Assembly: GCF_014172405.1 (NCBI RefSeq) | Contig: NZ_WNXC01000001.1 | Coordinates: 310,001 to 374,000, forward strand | DNA length: 64,000 nt | Direction: 5' to 3' | From: Pedobacter gandavensis | GTDB taxonomy: Bacteria > Bacteroidota > Bacteroidia > Sphingobacteriales > Sphingobacteriaceae | Shown: piece by piece, positions 47,153 through 55,338 of the stretch | Numbering within the stretch: the first letter of the stretch is position 1 | Layout of the letters: each line of letters begins with the position of its first letter | The notes under the pieces: generated by a model | What the model was told of the DNA's origin: nothing | Seen by the model: the letters and a program-made list of their open reading frames with translations, nothing else | Database searches by the model: none | Made by a program: the position numbers and the translations under genes

Positions 47153-47539
47153 TTAAGCTTGATCCTGGATTGGATTAAATCTATAAAACAGAAGGACACA
47201 GATACTGATTCCCAGGGTATAGGCGATCATATCGCTCCATAGAAATCCCTGTCCAAGCACCAATGCACCGAGTGTTGTACTTCTGATGTGGTTGATCCAA
47301 GGGGCATCGTAAAGCTGCGCAAGTTCAATGCAGTAACATATGGATAAACTGATTATGCCTATTTTTTGCCAATTAGACCTGATGAGCAAAAATTTAATAA
47401 TCAGGAACATCATCACTGCATACAAAATGTCGCCCACAATTAATGGCACCAGCGTTGTTTTTCTGGAGAGTATTCCGGCAGCGATCACCAGGAGAATCAA
47501 TAAAGCGTAGACAAACCTATCTTTTTTTCTTATTGTCAT
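47153..47539 (-). CDS. DUF2809 family membrane protein
   Basis: 128-aa protein with about four membrane helices. Conserved points of DUF2809 are visible: AAGILSRKTTLVPLIVGDIL, CIELAQLYDAPWINHIRST and LGQGFLWSDMIAYTLG. The function is unknown. Its start overlaps the end of the DUF6266 gene upstream by 23 nt, so the two are translationally coupled. Confidence 0.87.
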   Translation of the reverse strand: MTIRKKDRFVYALLILLVIAAGILSRKTTLVPLIVGDILYAVMMFLIIKFLLIRSNWQKIGIISLSICYCIELAQLYDAPWINHIRSTTLGALVLGQGFLWSDMIAYTLGISICVLLFYRFNPIQDQA

Positions 47540-48404
47540 TCCTGGTTAATGTACGTAGTTTTTTCAGTTTAATTGGAGGCTGCTGACCTGGTATGTCAGG
47601 TGTCCGGGGCTTTTCAGGAACGATGAGTTTGTTTTTTAGCTTTGAGTTCAGCAAGGTGTGCTGTGGGTTAGGGCTTTGGTTATACGGTTTAGTTTTAAGA
47701 GTTGCTCTGGTATTTACAGCCGGTTTAACTTCTGTTAAATGGTCGTTTAGCCTGGGTTTTTCATGGTTTTGAGCGATACTGCCGGCATAAACACTATCTG
47801 AAATTTCTGTTGTATCATCATTGATAAAGGAAATATAGGCTTCTACTCTTTCATTGACAAGGCTAGGGTCAATTTCTAATCGATGTTTGCCCTCTTTTCG
47901 ATGCGAACCACTTAGACAATAAGTATGTTTGTTCTGATCCGGCCAGTAGAGGAGCAGCATGGCGCGGTCGTTTGTATTTCTCCAGGGAAGATCTGCCGGG
48001 ACTTCCCAGCTGAATTCAATGGCCGTCTCTATCAGCTTGATTTGCGGTTTCTCCGCTTTTAACAAGGTTCCCATACTGACCATTGCGTTAGAATAATCCA
48101 TGATCGCATTTGGGTATACACCGCTAACGGCGTGTTTTTTATTATAGGAAACCGCTTCATTGTAATAGTTTCTGTCTGTACCAACCACTTTCAGCTTAAA
48201 ACCGAGTTTAATAAAAACCTGAATTTCCCGAAGAAACTTGTTCACGATGGTCATGCGGTCACAATTGACTTTTCTGGCCGGACTCAGGGGCTTTGTACTG
48301 TGCCCAATGGTTCTGATGATGCTTTTTCCATTCAGCTCATAACCAACTAAATTGCCTACCCGGCCATGAAACCCACCAAATAATCCGTTTTTTAAACTTC
48401 CCAT
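47517..48404 (-). CDS. DUF6266 family protein (copy B)
   Basis: 295-aa paralogue of the protein at 9516-10352. It shares the Gly-rich start (GGFHGRVGNLVGYELNG), AVSYNKKHAVSGVYPN, a middle beta-sandwich-like part (IEFSWEVP) and ISDSVYAG. It differs in a basic, Pro-rich C-terminal tail of about 70 residues ending KKKR. No signal peptide. ATG 48404 is chosen because the family domain starts there. Overlaps the DUF2809 gene. Function unknown. Confidence 0.8.
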   Translation of the reverse strand: MGSLKNGLFGGFHGRVGNLVGYELNGKSIIRTIGHSTKPLSPARKVNCDRMTIVNKFLREIQVFIKLGFKLKVVGTDRNYYNEAVSYNKKHAVSGVYPNAIMDYSNAMVSMGTLLKAEKPQIKLIETAIEFSWEVPADLPWRNTNDRAMLLLYWPDQNKHTYCLSGSHRKEGKHRLEIDPSLVNERVEAYISFINDDTTEISDSVYAGSIAQNHEKPRLNDHLTEVKPAVNTRATLKTKPYNQSPNPQHTLLNSKLKNKLIVPEKPRTPDIPGQQPPIKLKKLRTLTRNDNKKKR

Positions 48405-48908
48405 GTGTTGTTGTTTGTTGATAAGCAATGTGTTGTGATTGGTAAGGTAGTTAATAGCTTCGATATTATAGCCATATGACTCTACTTTTAGTTAAAAATA
48501 AATAGATGGTTATTAAGTGGGTAAATCATTGTTGAAAGGTCTTTTAGACCTGTTAGGGATTAATCAACCATTAATTAATGATGAAATAAGGATGGATTTG
48601 GCTGATGTACAGCTCGAAAGCAATAAGAGCTTACCTGACTGCGGATTCCATGTTTTCTGTAATCTAGGAATCTGATGTGGAATTTAAGTTTTACTTGTAG
48701 GCAATAGTTGGGCTGATGATTCAGGAAGATTCTTAAAAATGAGGTTTATTTAGTCAGCAGGGGAATATTTAAATAAATTCTGCATAAATGGTAATTATTT
48801 ATATCAATAAAATCAATTTTATGGTAAAAATAATTAAAAAATGTCATTATATTTCGGGTAGAAGTAGCTTACAATCAACCAAATATTCATCCCTAATCAA
48901 CCAAAACT
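48405..48908. other. Divergent spacer between DUF6266 (B) and susC (2)
   Basis: 504 bp without a convincing gene. A short hairpin AGGTCT-TTT-AGACCT lies near 48537-48551. TAtaTTTC near 48849 resembles a -7 box for susC (2) but has no -33 partner. The duplicated AATCAACCAAA leader element is at the right end. Confidence 0.5.
48873..48905 (+). repeat. Duplicated AATCAACCAAA element in susC (2) leader
   Basis: AATCAACCAAA occurs at 48873-48883 and again, exactly 22 bp later, at 48895-48905, just before the start codon. It is related to the CCAA-rich leaders of susC (1) and susC (3). Confidence 0.6.
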
Positions 48909-51900
48909 ATGAACAGACTTAGACCAACGGCTAAGCCTAAAATTTGCCATGGAGCAAATTTTATCAACAACCTCTTTTTTTTTAGTAAAACCTTTTATGT
49001 TTTCCTCTTTCTATGGTTCAGTACGCTGGGCACTGCACTCGCCCAGACAGAAATTAAGGGAAGAGTAGTCGATGAGGGATCAAAACCAATCCCCGCGGCT
49101 ACAGTCACCGTATTACGCAGTTCCAATGGAACTCAAACCAGCCAGGACGGGCGGTTTATTTTAAAAAACATAAAAGCCGGAGATTCCATCAAGGTTGCTT
49201 ACATGGGCTACCTGACCCAAGTACTCCCTGCAAAAAGCGATCAGACTATTGTTTTAAAAGAAGCAAAAAATGACCTGGATGAAGTGGTCGTCCTGGGTTA
49301 TGGTTCGCAGAAGAAATCAAACATTACCGGTGCAGTATCTTCTATTAACATGAGTAAGGTGGACAATGTACCGGTTACCAATCTTTCCAATGCATTGGCT
49401 GGAAGGGCTGCTGGCGTAACCGTAACCAATACTTCCGGTTTAGCTGGTGCTGCCTCCGCCATTAGAATCAGAGGGGCTTTTGGCTCGCCACTCATTGTAA
49501 TTGATGGAATTATCAAAACCAAAGCAGATTTTGATGCTTTAGATGCCAATGAGATTGATCAGATGACGGTTTTGAAAGATGCAGCAACCGCTTCCGTTTA
49601 TGGCGCACAGGCAGGAAATGGAGTCGTGGTGGTGACCACAAAGAAAGGCTCGAATCAAGCACCGGTGTTTAACTTTCAGACCTCTTTTAGTACTTCCAGG
49701 CCAACTCAAACGCTTCTGGCTGATTTAACTACGGCTGCAGATGAACTAACCTATCAAAATAGGGTGGCCCAATTTAAAGGAGATCCATTGCCAAACGGGC
49801 AACGAGAGTACGATTATTTTAAGGATAAAAATTACAATGTAAACGAATGGATCTGGCAAAATCCGATGACTCAAAAGTACCTGTTTAGTGTCAACGGCGG
49901 CAGTGAAAAAATCAGTTATTATGCGCAGGCCAACTATACCGGTGAAAATGGCTCCTATAAAAATTTAGATTACGGTAAGTTTAACCTGCGATCTAATGTT
50001 ACGGCCAAATTGAGTGAAGCCATTTCGCTAAACCTGAACATCTCAGCCGCGCAACAAAATCATGATCGGTTTTACTGGCCATTTACAGGTGATGACGATT
50101 ATAATGTCGGTGATTTTTATCGTGTCACGTTCAACTGGCCCAAATTGTATCCTTTTTACACCGAACAAGATGGAACTCCTGCAAATCGGGTCACGGACTT
50201 TCCGGTGCAAACGCCAATGGGAAGCTGGCAAGCCTGGAATGTAATTGATCAGGTGATGGGAGATCGTTACATCCACACCACCAGAAGACAAGTGAATTCC
50301 ATTTTAACAATGGACATCAAGTTAGATCAATTTGTGAAAGGGCTTTCGGCCAAAATGGTGGGTAATTATGAAGGCAATGATTATTTACGCAAATGGTACA
50401 TGACTTTTCAAAAGAACTACGCGTTTATCTCTAAAGACCCTGGTGGGAACCGCTTTATCCCAGGTGCACCAGATCCGAACAATACCAATATTTTTAACTT
50501 TAGTCAGGCTTTGCCATTCCTGCGTTACCAGACAGAAAATGGCTGGAAGTATCAATTGGACGCTTATTTAAGTTACAAGCGCAGCTTTGGAAAGCATAGC
50601 GTTGACGCTTTAGCGGTTTGGGAGCAAACAGGTCGTCATGCCTATAACGTCACCTCTAAGGCTTCGTCTCCCTTAACTTCGATTGATCAGATGTTCGTGT
50701 ATTCAAATGATGAAGCGAATAGAACCGGAAGCGGCTATGAAGGCTTAGATGCAAGCAGAGCATGGGTTGGTAAGTTCAATTACAACTATGACAACCGTTA
50801 TCTGGTTGATTTTGCTTTCAGATATGATGGCAGCACGCTCTTTTCAAAAGAGAATAGATGGGGATTTTTTCCATCTGTTTCCCTGGCTTGGCGGGTATCT
50901 CAGGAAAGCTTTTTTAAAAATGCAACGAGCTGGGTGGATGACTTAAAATTGAGAATTTCTCATGGAACAACCGGAAACCTTTTAGACATCAATGGTGATC
51001 CACTTCCGGCATTTAGTTATACTTCGACCTATGTGAATGCTGGCAGTTATATGTTTGGTGATAACTTGTATACCACAATTCGGCCGGGCGCTACGCCGAT
51101 CCCAAATGTGACCTGGGCAACCATAGAAAACTCAAACATTGGATTGGATTTTGAAATCCTGAATCGCCGTTTATCTGGTAGTTTTGAGGTGTTTAGAAAT
51201 AAAATGAAAAACATATTGGGTCCTAGAACGGTGACGTTGCCAGATTCTTATGGTCAGACTTTGGCCGCAGAAAACTATGCACAACGCTCATTCCGTGGTT
51301 CTGAGCTAACCTTAAACTGGAAAAGTACGATCGGTAAGGAAGTTTCTTATGGGATCTATGGAAATGTAGGCTATGCAAAAGACCAATGGGATATTTTAGA
51401 TCAAGGTGCGGATTATTTACCTGGAGGGAACCGCGAATGGCAGTCTGCAATTAGTCAACCGGCCAACAGGTTGTTTGGATTTAAAGCAAAAGGAATCGTT
51501 CGAACACAAGCAGAATTAGATCAATTGATCTCGAGTGGTTACAAGACTTATGGTCGTACACCATATTTAGGAGCCATTATTTATGAAGACATCAGAGGAG
51601 ACAATTATACCCCAGGAGCAGATGGGAAAATAGATGGCAATGATATCCAGTTGCTTAGTAATAACAACAAACCCCGTATCAATTTCGGTTTAGGTTTTAA
51701 CGTAAGCTGGAAAGGATTTACAGTGGATGCTCATTTTCAAGGCGTTGGCGCATATGACAGGATGATCAGTAATCTCGAAGGGGGAGGAATGCGGCAGCAT
51801 GGTGGCAGTTTCCGTACCTATTACCCAATTTGGGCAGGTGACGTATGGACACCAGAAAATCCGGATGGAAAATACCCACGTGTAACCGGGGAGAACTGGG

Positions 51901-52157
51901 CCGAGTCCGGAACGGATAATTCCAATTTCTGGATCAGAAACGGTGCTTACCTGAGGTTGAGGAATTTGAATGTCGCTTATAATTTCCCTCAAAGATGGCT
52001 CCGTAGCGTAAAGCTTTCCAATGCTCAACTGTTCTTTAATGGAACCAATCTGCTGACTTTTTCAGACATGAAAGAGTTTCAGGATCCGGAACAGGACAAT
52101 TACGATTCCTTCCCGGTAATGAAAACATTTACCCTTGGATTAAACATCAAATTTTAA
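48909..52157 (+). CDS. SusC/RagA family TonB-dependent transporter (2)
   Basis: 1082-aa outer-membrane transporter with a long N-terminal signal (hydrophobic core about 20-45, cleavage near ALAQ), a carboxypeptidase-like domain (TEIKGRVVDEGSKPIPAATV), the SusC signature LDEVVVLGYGSQKK, plug (NALAGRAAGVTVTNTSG; ASVYGAQAGNGVVVVTTKKG) and barrel ending TLGLNIKF. It is followed after 12 nt by its SusD. No regulator or glycosidase is directly attached, only a phosphoesterase downstream, so the substrate may not be a plain polysaccharide. Confidence 0.95.
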   Translation: MNRLRPTAKPKICHGANFINNLFFFSKTFYVFLFLWFSTLGTALAQTEIKGRVVDEGSKPIPAATVTVLRSSNGTQTSQDGRFILKNIKAGDSIKVAYMGYLTQVLPAKSDQTIVLKEAKNDLDEVVVLGYGSQKKSNITGAVSSINMSKVDNVPVTNLSNALAGRAAGVTVTNTSGLAGAASAIRIRGAFGSPLIVIDGIIKTKADFDALDANEIDQMTVLKDAATASVYGAQAGNGVVVVTTKKGSNQAPVFNFQTSFSTSRPTQTLLADLTTAADELTYQNRVAQFKGDPLPNGQREYDYFKDKNYNVNEWIWQNPMTQKYLFSVNGGSEKISYYAQANYTGENGSYKNLDYGKFNLRSNVTAKLSEAISLNLNISAAQQNHDRFYWPFTGDDDYNVGDFYRVTFNWPKLYPFYTEQDGTPANRVTDFPVQTPMGSWQAWNVIDQVMGDRYIHTTRRQVNSILTMDIKLDQFVKGLSAKMVGNYEGNDYLRKWYMTFQKNYAFISKDPGGNRFIPGAPDPNNTNIFNFSQALPFLRYQTENGWKYQLDAYLSYKRSFGKHSVDALAVWEQTGRHAYNVTSKASSPLTSIDQMFVYSNDEANRTGSGYEGLDASRAWVGKFNYNYDNRYLVDFAFRYDGSTLFSKENRWGFFPSVSLAWRVSQESFFKNATSWVDDLKLRISHGTTGNLLDINGDPLPAFSYTSTYVNAGSYMFGDNLYTTIRPGATPIPNVTWATIENSNIGLDFEILNRRLSGSFEVFRNKMKNILGPRTVTLPDSYGQTLAAENYAQRSFRGSELTLNWKSTIGKEVSYGIYGNVGYAKDQWDILDQGADYLPGGNREWQSAISQPANRLFGFKAKGIVRTQAELDQLISSGYKTYGRTPYLGAIIYEDIRGDNYTPGADGKIDGNDIQLLSNNNKPRINFGLGFNVSWKGFTVDAHFQGVGAYDRMISNLEGGGMRQHGGSFRTYYPIWAGDVWTPENPDGKYPRVTGENWAESGTDNSNFWIRNGAYLRLRNLNVAYNFPQRWLRSVKLSNAQLFFNGTNLLTFSDMKEFQDPEQDNYDSFPVMKTFTLGLNIKF

Positions 52158-52169
52158 AGATAACCAGAC

Positions 52170-53933
52170 ATGAAAAAGATCATCATATATATATTAATTC
52201 TATCGTTCTCGACCAGCTGTAAAAAGGTATTGGATGTCGAAAACATAAATAGCTATAGTCCGGAAAAGGTTTGGAATGACCCTAATTTGGCAAATGCCTA
52301 CATGGCAAATATCTACTCCGTTTTTGGCAATTGGGATCCTGGTGCCGATTTTAGATCAGATCAGTTGGCAGGTGTTCCATTTTATCCGGATGCGGTGAGC
52401 ATTACCAATGGAGGATTGGGGAACTGGGACTATGGTCGTATTCGCTTAATTAACCAGGCATTGATAGATGTAGAAAAAGGTTCATTATCGACTGCGGACA
52501 AGAACAATATCCTGGGGCAGGCGTATTTTTTAAGGGCATATATTTATTTCAGTATGGTTCGAACTTATGGTGGTGTTCCGTACATCAAAATTCCACAGGA
52601 TCGGTATGCTGACGACCTGGATGTTCCTAGAAATTCTACGAAGGAATGTTTTGAATTTATTGTGCAAGACCTGGATCAGGCATTAACGATGTTGACTAAG
52701 AAGATCTCTTCCTCCTCTGGTAACTGGGGTAAAATTGATGGTAATTTCGCCCTGGCATTTAAAGCAAAAGTCTTGTTGTATAAGGCTTCACCGCAATTTA
52801 ATCCATCAAATCCTTGGGATAATGCCTACTGGGCGGATGCGTATGCGGCCAATAAATTAGCTTATACGGAATTGAAATCTCAGGATTTTAGGTTAGTAGA
52901 TAATTATTCAAATATTGCCTTGACAGAGAAAAATACAGAAGTTGTTTTTTCTGTGATCAACAAATTCCCAAATAAAGTGGCAAGCTGGGACAATGGTACG
53001 CGCCCAGGTTCATTGAGTAGGGGCCCGGCAGGTTCCACGCCAACCTGGAATTTTGTGAAAGCATTTCCTATGAAAGATGGGAAACTGTACAATGACCCAT
53101 CCGGAGCTTATTTTAAAACAGAAGAAGAGTTCCTAAAATCTTATTGGGAAAATAGAGATCCTAGATTCGGGAAGTCTTTCTTATGGAATGCGAAAGCATT
53201 TCCGGTTTCTGGTAAAGTGGATGGTTACAGGCAGTACACCGGACTTGGTGTAGCACCAGCCCTGGATAATTTTGGTGTCAATCCCAATGCCAGCGATAAA
53301 TCAGAAAATGGAGACCGCTACTCTGGACTTTTCATCACAAAAAGTAACCGCTTAGATTTAAAACAGGAGCAGGTAGAGCAATATGATACAGATTTTGTTT
53401 TGATGCGATTTGCAGAAGTGATGTTGAATTATGCAGAAGCGGCAAATGAAACCGGTCAATCCGTAGAAGCCATTGATATGTTGACACAAATACGCCAACG
53501 TGCCGGGATAGCGCAAGGAGTAGATGGTAAGTACGGAATCACAGCAACAAGTAGGGAGCAAATTAGGAAAGCAATTGTAGACGAGCGGAATGTTGAGCTT
53601 TGCTTTGAAGGACATCGGTTCAATGATTTGCGTCGGTGGAGGATGTTTAGTGTGTTAAATAATAACCCTAAATATGGCATCGAAGCAATTGCAATATTGC
53701 CAGGTGGTGCAGAAATGCCGATCAGTCAGGCAGCAAACCAGGCAAGCGCAAATCAATTGAAAGAAGAAGATTTTAAATATGTTGTGCTACAAATTCCGCG
53801 GACAGGTGTGCTGATCAATGTATTGCCAGATAAGTATTACTTTGCACCAATTTCACAATCCATTATAGGTAAAACTAAAAAATTGGAACAGAATAAAGAT
53901 TGGGGCGGTACATTTGATCCGACCTTACATTAA
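52170..53933 (+). CDS. SusD/RagB family outer-membrane lipoprotein (2)
   Basis: 587-aa surface lipoprotein partner of SusC (2). Lipobox cysteine at residue 17 (STSCKKVLD), then SYSPEKVWNDPNLANAYMAN. Helical repeats include ILGQAYFLRAYIYFSMVRTY; the late signature is RNVELCFEGHRFNDLRRW. A strong terminator follows its stop, which separates it transcriptionally from the phosphoesterase. Confidence 0.95.
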   Translation: MKKIIIYILILSFSTSCKKVLDVENINSYSPEKVWNDPNLANAYMANIYSVFGNWDPGADFRSDQLAGVPFYPDAVSITNGGLGNWDYGRIRLINQALIDVEKGSLSTADKNNILGQAYFLRAYIYFSMVRTYGGVPYIKIPQDRYADDLDVPRNSTKECFEFIVQDLDQALTMLTKKISSSSGNWGKIDGNFALAFKAKVLLYKASPQFNPSNPWDNAYWADAYAANKLAYTELKSQDFRLVDNYSNIALTEKNTEVVFSVINKFPNKVASWDNGTRPGSLSRGPAGSTPTWNFVKAFPMKDGKLYNDPSGAYFKTEEEFLKSYWENRDPRFGKSFLWNAKAFPVSGKVDGYRQYTGLGVAPALDNFGVNPNASDKSENGDRYSGLFITKSNRLDLKQEQVEQYDTDFVLMRFAEVMLNYAEAANETGQSVEAIDMLTQIRQRAGIAQGVDGKYGITATSREQIRKAIVDERNVELCFEGHRFNDLRRWRMFSVLNNNPKYGIEAIAILPGGAEMPISQAANQASANQLKEEDFKYVVLQIPRTGVLINVLPDKYYFAPISQSIIGKTKKLEQNKDWGGTFDPTLH

Positions 53934-53948
53934 TCATTTTTTCTTGCT

Positions 53949-53984
53949 GGATTCCTGCTTTTAAGCTAAGCAGGAATCCTTTTT
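53949..53984 (+). terminator. Rho-independent terminator after susD (2)
   Basis: Perfect 12-bp stem GGATTCCTGCTT / AAGCAGGAATCC with a 7-nt loop, followed by T5. Confidence 0.88.
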
Positions 53985-54030
53985 CGGGTAATGGTTTTAT
54001 TGCCTATATTCGAGGTAACAAGCATAAATG

Positions 54031-54048
54031 AACCAACCAACCAACCAA
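54031..54048 (+). repeat. (AACC)n leader run before phosphoesterase
   Basis: AACC four times followed by AA, 7 nt upstream of the start codon. An ATG at 54028 opens an 8-codon in-frame mini-ORF that ends in TAA directly abutting the start ATG 54055. Confidence 0.6.
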
Positions 54049-54054
54049 AACTAA

Positions 54055-55266
54055 ATGAACGAAAATCTATTGAAGGAAAACAGGAGGAGTTTCCTGAAAG
54101 GTGGCCTTGTCCTTGGCGGCCTTGCTTTATTAAAGCCTGAACGCGCTATTTCTAGACCCAATGAACCTATTTTTGAGGAATTTAAGATCCTTATCGGACC
54201 CTATTTACAGACCAATTTCGGAAATAGTATTTCTATTTTATGGATCACCAATAAAGACAGTTCCAGTTGGGTGGAATATGGTGAATCTGCCGATCTACTC
54301 GATAAAAAAGCTTATGGTAAAAGCGATCTGGGTTTAAAACCTGCGAGCCGTTTAAACTGCGTAAAACTGGAGCATTTAAAGCCGGGAATCACCTATTATT
54401 ATAAAATCCTTTCTAAGGAAATTAAGGATTTTCAGCCTTACAAATTGACCTATGGAGAGACCATTTCTAGTGGTACAGAAAGCTTTTTAAATACGGATGC
54501 ATCCAAAGATGAAGTGTCTTTTGTGATGCTAAATGACTTGCACGACCGCCCAAAATCCATCCCTCATTTATTGGACCTGGATAAAGGGAACACGCGTGAT
54601 TTTATCTTTTTTAATGGGGATGTTTTTGATTACCAGGCCGACGAGCAGCAGATCATCAACAATATGCTACAGCCATGTGTAGACTATTTTGCGAAGCAAA
54701 CTCCGTTTGTGTATGTCCGTGGAAATCATGAGACCAGAGGTAAGTTTGCGCGCGATTTTGCGTCTTATTTTGACCATGTCGGAAATACAGCATTTACCTT
54801 AGGACCTGTTCGTTTTGTGATTTTAGATACTGGTGAAGACAAAGAGGATTCCCACCCGGTATACGCAGGGATTGTAGATTTTGATCGATACAGGGAAGCA
54901 CAGGCAAGCTGGCTTGAAAATGAAATCAACAGAAAAGAGTTTAAAAATGCTGCTTTTCGCGTGGTATTGATGCACATTCCTCCACGTTATTCAGGAGATG
55001 CGCATGGCGCAGTTCATTGCACCGAATTGTTCGAACCCCTCATGAACCGGGGAAAAGTAGACCTGGTATTGAGTGGTCATACCCATAAATATAAAGTTCA
55101 TCAGCCGGATAAAAAAGCGAACCAATATCCGATTATTATTGGTGGCGGACCAAAAGACGGCTCCCGGACCTTGACTAAGATCAAGGCTAATAAGAAGCAA
55201 ATTCAGGTAAGTATGGTTGATGATTCTGGACAGGAGGTAGGAAGCTATCTGTGTTTAAGGAAATAA
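54055..55266 (+). CDS. Tat-exported metallophosphoesterase with FN3-like N-domain
   Basis: 403-aa phosphoesterase. Twin-arginine signal ENRRSFLKGG matches the Tat consensus; a hydrophobic stretch follows. Residues ~45-150 form a purple-acid-phosphatase-type fibronectin-like domain (ISILWITNKDSSSWVEYGES). The calcineurin-like domain shows LNDLHDRP, FFNGDVFDYQ, YVRGNHETRG, LMHIPP and LSGHTHKYK, a complete set of metal ligands. It is downstream of SusCD (2) but behind a terminator, so it is at best weakly co-expressed. It may release phosphate from an organophosphate taken up nearby (inference). Confidence 0.92.
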   Translation: MNENLLKENRRSFLKGGLVLGGLALLKPERAISRPNEPIFEEFKILIGPYLQTNFGNSISILWITNKDSSSWVEYGESADLLDKKAYGKSDLGLKPASRLNCVKLEHLKPGITYYYKILSKEIKDFQPYKLTYGETISSGTESFLNTDASKDEVSFVMLNDLHDRPKSIPHLLDLDKGNTRDFIFFNGDVFDYQADEQQIINNMLQPCVDYFAKQTPFVYVRGNHETRGKFARDFASYFDHVGNTAFTLGPVRFVILDTGEDKEDSHPVYAGIVDFDRYREAQASWLENEINRKEFKNAAFRVVLMHIPPRYSGDAHGAVHCTELFEPLMNRGKVDLVLSGHTHKYKVHQPDKKANQYPIIIGGGPKDGSRTLTKIKANKKQIQVSMVDDSGQEVGSYLCLRK

Positions 55267-55275
55267 GGTATCAAA

Positions 55276-55313
55276 TAACCGCATGGCTGGCCTTTTAGCC
55301 GGCCATGTGGTTA
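55276..55313. terminator. Bidirectional terminator
   Basis: 16-bp stem TAACCGCATGGCTGGC / GCCGGCCATGTGGTTA (two G-U pairs) with a 6-nt loop, between convergent phosphoesterase and GH36 genes. Confidence 0.85.
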
Positions 55314-55338
55314 CTTATTGATGTTTTTCATCAAATGG

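Noticed and set aside
54031..54048. Short CRISPR-like or microsatellite array
   Set aside because: The unit is only 4 nt, there are no spacers, and no cas genes are present; it is a leader repeat.
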